DNA of 13,494 nucleotides from Lojkania enalia (lineage: Eukaryota > Ascomycota > Dothideomycetes > Pleosporales): the NCBI GenBank assembly GCA_010094045.1, contig ML986635.1, forward strand, positions 203,570 through 217,063. The letters are read 5' to 3'. The notes below the pieces were generated by a model. That model searched no databases. It was not told the origin of the DNA and saw only the letters and a program-made list of their open reading frames with translations. The position numbers and the translations under genes are program-made. Positions 9,601-13,494 of the stretch are shown piece after piece; the first letter of the stretch is position 1; every line of letters starts with the position of its first letter.

Positions 9601-10945
9601 AGTTCTACTAGTAGACTAGAAAGCTAGAGAAATAAAAGAAATCTACAACTAGTTTAGGGAAAAGATTTAGTTAAAAAACCTTAAAATAGTAGAATAAGCT
9701 AATAAGCTAAGGGTTAAGGAACTAACCTTTAAGAAGAGAGGTAAAGTTTTTCTATTAACAAAAAACTTAAAGACTAAGAGGCCTATAAAGAAGCTAGATT
9801 ATAAAAGAATAGAACTATTTCTAATTAAAGAATAGATTAGACCTATAAATTTTAAACTAAGGCTACTAGAAAATATAAAGATATACCTAGTATTTTATAA
9901 ATTAAAACTAGAACTAGTACTAGATAATACGCTACTATAAGAAACTATTAACCTAGAACTAGAATAGGAATATAAAGTAGAATATATACTAGCTAGGAAA
10001 CGGTTCGGATATTAGTAGAGATATCTAGTAAAGTAGGAAAGATACTTATAGGAGGAAAGTTTATAGGAACTAATATAGAATCTAACCAACTGTACTATAA
10101 AGTTAAAGGAGTTTTACTAGAAGGCTAGAACAACGGGTTATTAAGTAGAGCCTAGTTAGGAAGTAATAGCGGTAGTAATATAGAAGGAGCCTCTTATATA
10201 GAACTCGGAGCGACGGTAGAAAGCGCCTTAGATACGGCGGACCTCCTCTCCTCTTCCTCCAACTTCTCTTACTCTTCTATCGACTTTACCTCTCGTTTGC
10301 TAAGATTAAGACTATACTCCTCTAAAGAATAAACGCGCTTCTTAGTATGTTTTAGGCGAGAAAGAACCGCCTAATAGCAACGCGCGGATTCCTCTAAACG
10401 ATAAATCCCCTCTTTCTTAATAGCTATAAAATCTTAATAGGCAGAGGTAGACTTCTTATAAGCCTTCGATATATTCGCTAGGAAACGGCGAAGGGTACCC
10501 TCAGTTAAAGAAAGATCGCAGGATAAACCCTAAGAAAGATACTTTCTATATATAGAAGAAAGGGTAGTATTACTATAGTAGTTGCGGTTTATAGACTAAC
10601 AGTTCAAATAATAGTAAGGCGGATCTATTATAATACCTAGTAAAAGAATTAAGAAACTAGTACAGTAATTATAAGTAGAGGTATTCTCGTATTAAACTTT
10701 TAGTATAGTAGAAGGAGAAAAGGAAGAAGAATAGGGCTATACTTGCGAGTTGAGTAGGACCCACTAGAATATATAAAGCACTAACCCCGGAATAGAAAAA
10801 TATAAATATAGCCTTATAATATACCTATACTAAATATATTAGAAGCTAAGATGAGCTGCTAATAATAGTAGGATACTATACCCAGACGGAATAGATAAGG
10901 TAATAGATTAAGAAGCTTCGGGACGAACCTATAAAGAGGAGAGCA
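6632..10945 (+). pseudogene. pol: pol of element C: protease, RT, RNase H, integrase, chromodomain, extension; RIP-inactivated
   Basis: Frame 2 can be followed from the frameshift site almost to the polypurine tract. The protease active site reads LLNSRTLDTF (6761-6790): Asp to Asn (6767) and Gly to Arg (6773). Reverse transcriptase covers about 7400-8010 with [20 protein letters not shown]; motif A Asp is Asn (7634-7636) and YLDD is YLDN (7829-7831). RNase H starts near 8250, its first Asp intact (8270). The integrase HHCC finger has His to Tyr (8888, 8909), one Cys to Tyr (8999) and one Cys kept (9008). In the core the first Asp is Asn (9098), while Asp 9296 and Glu 9404 remain, 35 residues apart (DD35E). 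A chromodomain lies at 9971 to about 10100, with Trp codons now TAG. A Ser/Pro-rich linker (10234-10310) and a Lys/Arg-rich extension follow. No frameshift was found. The true stop is unknown. Confidence 0.93.
10234..10760 (+). other. C-terminal Pol extension of element C beyond the chromodomain
   Basis: After the chromodomain, frame 2 stays readable through a Thr/Ser/Pro/Leu linker and then a basic region containing SSCGLQTNSSNNSKADLL (about 10577-10630), with Cys kept at 10583 and a Tyr at 10634 that could be a former His. It resembles a small Cys/His module but cannot be assigned to a named family. Such an extension is not part of a minimal chromovirus Pol. The TGA near 10756 or a later codon may have been the stop. 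Confidence 0.5.
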
Positions 10946-10947
10946 GG
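10933..10947 (+). other. Polypurine tract of element C
   Basis: AAAGAGGAGAGCAGG, with a single pyrimidine, ends exactly at the first base before the 3' LTR. This is the expected primer site for plus-strand DNA synthesis. Purine runs lacking TG escape RIP on this strand, which may explain its preservation. Confidence 0.85.
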
Positions 10948-11487
10948 TATTATAAATATAGAATACTAAGAGGTACCGCTTTTATAGCTAGGGCTTAATC
11001 TAATATTAGCTACTGTAAAGGTCGACTTAAACGAGGACTAATAGGGTATTAACAGGCGGCAGTATATTAAAGACTAGTTATTAGATAGTAAGTAGTAGGA
11101 CTGTAGAAACTAGAGAGATAATTAGTTAGATAATAAAATATAGCATAACCTATATATATAACTATAATAGAAGTATTAGGTATAGTAGGGTAGACCTAAT
11201 AGACCTAATAGACCTAATAAGCTAGGCTTAGCAGTCTTAGACTTAACTATATAAGATAAGAGATCTTCTTACTTAGATTAAATCTTTTATAGTTATTCTC
11301 GCAGATTTATCTTATTACTTAATTAGACTTCTAAATATACTTATTACATTCGAAGAACCGGCGAACCTAATACTCTCTCTTTACTAAAGCTACCACCTCT
11401 AACCAACCTAATATAAATAAGGCCCTGTTACGTGTACGACTACAATAGCGGTTGTTACATATACCAGCAGACTCTAGGTTAGTAACA
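10948..11487 (+). repeat. 3' LTR of element C
   Basis: It starts TATTATAAAT (TG changed to TA) and ends GTTAGTAACA, keeping the canonical CA. It aligns gap-free with 4012-4551. Differences from the 5' LTR go in both directions, for example C in one and T in the other at alternating sites, so each copy was mutated independently after insertion. The pol frame remains open a little way into it. Confidence 0.95.
11191..11217 (+). repeat. Three 9-bp tandem units in the 3' LTR
   Basis: TAGACCTAA is repeated three times exactly. The matching stretch in the 5' LTR (4255-4281) has the same length but the units differ there by transitions (TAGACCTGA, TAGATCTAA, CGGACCTAA). The ancestral repeat was therefore probably imperfect and became more uniform here by RIP. 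Confidence 0.75.
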
Positions 11488-11492
11488 ATAAT
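11488..11492 (+). repeat. Right target-site duplication of element C (ATAAT)
   Basis: ATAAT follows the CA end of the 3' LTR and matches 4007-4011 exactly. Removing element C and one copy rejoins 4011 to 11493, the expected uninterrupted sequence of element B. Confidence 0.93.
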
Positions 11493-11651
11493 ATAAGTAG
11501 TAAGTAAGTACGCTAGGTAAATAAGTATACTACCTTATTAACTTTTTTAACTATTCTAGTAATATATTTTTATAACGTATTAAAATACTATAAATATAAT
11601 ATATATCTTTAATTAAATAGTATCTATAGTACTCTTCTTATACATATAATA
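11493..11651. other. Short AT-rich segment between element C and the DNA transposon
   Basis: By position this should be the continuation of the element B protease/pol, but none of the three plus-strand frames shows the expected Ile-Leu-Gly motif of the protease end. The reverse strand shows nothing recognisable either. It may be a strongly mutated piece of element B, or element B may have been rearranged here before the DNA transposon inserted. No gene is called. Confidence 0.4.
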
Positions 11652-11723
11652 TATTCTACTATTAAAGCGGCTAAACTATTAAAACGGCTACTTTTTTTTA
11701 GTATAATAAATACTATATATAAA
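11652..11723 (+). repeat. Left terminal inverted repeat of the DNA transposon
   Basis: The sequence matches the reverse complement of 13423-13494 over about 70 bases with only scattered differences, nearly all transitions. It holds two tandem 17-bp units, ACTATTAAAGCGGCTAA (11658-11674) and ACTATTAAAACGGCTAC (11675-11691). The inner part beyond 11712 is less certain. The doubled unit is a plausible transposase-binding site. Confidence 0.88.
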
Positions 11724-11731
11724 AAGTTAAT

Positions 11732-13420
11732 TTATTTAATACTAATAAGAGATTCTATATATAATATATTTTTATCTAATTTAGAATTTTCCCTACTATT
11801 CTTTTAGTACGTATAAGTATTATATCTAGTCTTACTATAATTACTATAGTAGCGTTAAACTGGTTAAGTTCTTTTTTAAATATTAGTACTACAAGTTTTC
11901 TTAAAAAGCTAAGAGCTTATAGATACTTTAGTAGCTATATATAAAGATCCCTCGCTATATAATACTATACTACTATACTAAATATACTTTCTTTTATGCG
12001 TTTTACACTTAATTACTTCTTCTAATTACCTTTTAAGCTTAGAGTTGTAAGCTTAAAGAAGTATATTCTAATATAGTATTAACTTAGTACCTTTTATAAG
12101 CTGTAAGAATTCTTCTTATACCTCTTTTAGTAATTGTATAAAGAACTTTTATATAAGTATTAATTGTAACCTAAATTTATATATATTACTTAGAGTTTTA
12201 AACTACTAGAAGTCTTCTTATAGAAGTAGTTTTAGTAGGGTATATAATTGTATATTAAGGCGATTTAATATAACCTGCGCATTTAGAGGAATAATTCCTA
12301 TTACTTTAAAAGCCTTTTAACAATTCTTATATATAAATATATTAAAAAACGCGTTCTTAAAGGCTGAAAGGAAGCCTTCTTTATTAATATAGTAGATGTG
12401 TTAGTATACTAAGTTTTATATATACTGCAAGTACTTCAGCTTTAATAGTAAGAAGTAAACTATATTAAGAAGCTAAAGTATATACGATAAATAAGAAGGT
12501 ATATAAAGTATTAGGATCTTTTATATAAGGTAGTAATCTTTAAATTCCTGGTTAAGGTAGCTTTTATAGCTATCTAAAATAAGTAGCCTATATAATCCTA
12601 TCTAATATATCTTTATATACTTATTAAAGTACTTTAGCTACTTAAAACTAAGTATATTATTTGTCTAGCTGTTTTTAGAGACTAAAATTTTCTAATTATA
12701 TAGTATACCTACTTCTTTATACTATATAGAGATATAAACGCGTTTTTTATAGATAATAAATAGTAGGGTTGTATATATAGCAGCGTAAATATTCTAAATA
12801 ACTATAACCTACTTATAATTACCTAGCTGTATAAAAATAGGCCTTATATAATATTCTAAACCTATAATAACTTTTATAGTACTAATAATATCTATTTAAA
12901 AGTCTGTCTTATTAAAGTTGTAGATATTATTATTATATATATTATATTTTACAATTATATTCTATACGAACTTAAACTATATATTAATAACCTCTAGATT
13001 CTCTTATTTTATTCTTTAGTAATCTTTTACTTAATTAAAAGCTATTTTAAGCTTATTTATATATGCTATAAATCGTTTAAACTAATTCTTTTCTATAGAT
13101 ATTCTACTATATACGCCTAATAGTTTATCTACTATATCTACTACCTTATATAGCCGGGGCGCAAATCCTCGCAAATTAAGGTTAAGAATATATTATACGA
13201 TTGTTTATTTTTCAATTACTATAAGCTTCTAGTAATTTAGTTGTATATAAGGGTAAAACGCGATTCTGTAAAGTTGAGTAGAGAGTTGTTAATATTATAC
13301 GTTAAAAGTTATAATAGTATATTATACGCTCTTAAACTAGCCTAATTTATACGCCTATAAGGTAAGCTCAATTCTATCTTCTTATTAAATTAATAGAAGG
13401 TTATATTATAGATTTATTAT
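11732..13420 (-). pseudogene. Fot1/pogo-type transposase, RIP-inactivated
   Basis: This was the DDE transposase that cuts and pastes the element. One reverse-strand frame of about 560 codons runs from a likely ATG-derived ATA (13417 or 13420) to TAA at 11732-11734, near the usual Fot1 length. In order there is an N-terminal helix-turn-helix region (LQAYKLGQFKSVQY, about 13372-13331; TAG/TAA read as Gln), a second DNA-binding segment (NLRGFAPRL, 13177-13151), and the DDE core. The first catalytic motif reads NFNKTDF, with Asp to Asn (12911-12913) and Glu to Lys (12908-12910). The second reads RLLILDSYKS, Asp kept (12572-12574). The third Asp is Asn (12464-12466), 35 residues after the second, giving DD35D. 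A C-terminal CX2CX4HX4C knuckle (11848 to 11807) has all four ligands as Tyr. No frameshift was found. Confidence 0.9.
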
Positions 13421-13422
13421 AG

Positions 13423-13494
13423 TTCGTACGTAGTATTTATAATACTAAGAAAAAGTAGCCGCTTTAATAGTTTAGCCGCTTCGATAGTAGAATA
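13423..13494 (-). repeat. Right terminal inverted repeat of the DNA transposon (may run past window end)
   Basis: Read on the reverse strand it matches the left terminal repeat, with its two 17-bp units at 13472-13488 and 13455-13471. Both units here keep GCGGCTA, so this copy is slightly less mutated than the left one, where the second unit has ACGGCTA. The match reaches the last base of the window. Confidence 0.88.

Larger units (their letters stand above)
4012..11487 (+). mobile_element. Element C: complete 7.5-kb Ty3/Gypsy chromovirus, RIP-inactivated
   Basis: The element is 7,476 bp with two 540-bp LTRs flanked by ATAAT. Order is 5' LTR, primer-binding region, gag in frame 3, pol in frame 2 (protease, reverse transcriptase, RNase H, integrase, chromodomain, extension), polypurine tract, 3' LTR. 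The order RT-RNase H-integrase and the chromodomain define a chromovirus of the Ty3/Gypsy superfamily. No indel breaks either frame, but stop codons and lost catalytic residues make it non-autonomous. It sits inside the protease region of element B. Confidence 0.95.
1..13494. other. RIP-mutated, AT-rich transposon-only region
   Basis: The whole window has the base pattern of fungal repeat-induced point mutation. TpA is extremely common and CpA and TpG are rare, while CpG (for example 1521-1540) and CpT/ApG persist. Former coding frames stay in register for hundreds of codons but carry TAG/TAA where Gln or Trp is expected, Tyr where Cys or His is expected, Asn for Asp and Ile for Met or Thr. 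The longest ATG-started open frame I can defend is a 61-codon antisense shadow. RIP is known from Pezizomycotina, so the host assignment follows from the pattern and not from a marker gene. No host gene is visible. Confidence 0.9.
11652..13494 (-). mobile_element. Fot1/pogo-type DNA transposon, RIP-inactivated (right end at window edge)
   Basis: About 1.84 kb are bounded by long inverted repeats and filled by one reverse-strand transposase frame. Length, DD35D catalytic spacing and C-terminal zinc knuckle fit the Fot1/pogo branch of the Tc1/mariner superfamily, which is common in filamentous ascomycetes. Those elements duplicate TA on insertion; TA occurs at the outer edge on the left (11652-11653), but the right flank lies outside the window, so neither the exact ends nor the duplication can be confirmed. 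Confidence 0.88.

Noticed and set aside
11191..11217. Triple 9-bp repeat as a CRISPR-like or minisatellite array
   Set aside because: There are only three units without spacers, inside an LTR. The other LTR has the same length with transition differences, so it is ordinary LTR sequence.
11700..13400. Plus-strand coding continuation of element B through the right end
   Set aside because: Plus-strand frames give no RT or integrase motif, whereas one reverse-strand frame carries a full DD35D transposase between matching inverted repeats.
1..13494. Stop-codon reassignment (TAG/TAA read as Gln) to explain the in-frame stops
   Set aside because: Stops also replace Trp in chromodomain positions, and Cys/His to Tyr and Asp to Asn changes occur alongside. 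These together fit RIP and not a changed genetic code.

Overview
The window looks like an AT-rich, gene-free transposon graveyard from a filamentous ascomycete (Pezizomycotina) whose repeats have been mutated by repeat-induced point mutation (RIP). TA is very abundant, CA and TG are scarce, and CpG and CT/AG remain. Every recognisable coding frame is riddled with TAG/TAA codons where Gln or Trp is expected, but I found no indel frameshift inside any of them. Not one host gene, tRNA, rRNA or intact protein gene is visible. The species cannot be named from this.

Layout. (1) 1-984 is the 3' end of a Ty3/Gypsy chromovirus pol (element A): the end of the integrase core, the integrase C-terminus and a chromodomain. 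It is followed by a quasi-palindrome, a polypyrimidine tract and about 0.9 kb without a recognisable gene. (2) A purine tract at 2004-2014 and a probable LTR from 2015 lead into a second Gypsy-type gag with a zinc knuckle, then the start of a protease in the -1 frame (element B, to 4011). (3) Element B is cut by a complete Ty3/Gypsy chromovirus (element C, 4012-11487). C has 540-bp LTRs, a perfect 5-bp target duplication (ATAAT), a Gag frame with a long extension, an in-phase A-AAA-AAC slippery heptamer, a pol frame (protease, reverse transcriptase, RNase H, DD35E integrase, chromodomain, C-terminal extension) and a polypurine tract. (4) After a 159-bp stretch that may be the resumption of element B, a Fot1/pogo-type DNA transposon (11652 to the window end) lies in the opposite orientation. 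It has about 70-bp terminal inverted repeats and a DD35D transposase with a C-terminal zinc knuckle.

How it fits together. Element C inserted into element B. The elements were then hit by C-to-T changes on both strands. The two LTRs of C differ at about 59 of 540 positions by my hand count, all of them transitions with no length change. Key residues are lost in parallel: protease DSG to NSR in C and to DNS in B, RT motif A Asp to Asn, YLDD to YLDN, first integrase Asp to Asn, transposase Asp-Glu to Asn-Lys, and nearly all zinc-knuckle Cys/His to Tyr in three unrelated proteins. I see no novel functional system. The most informative observations are the frameshift signal, the extra Cys/His modules in Gag and Pol of element C, and the nested history.
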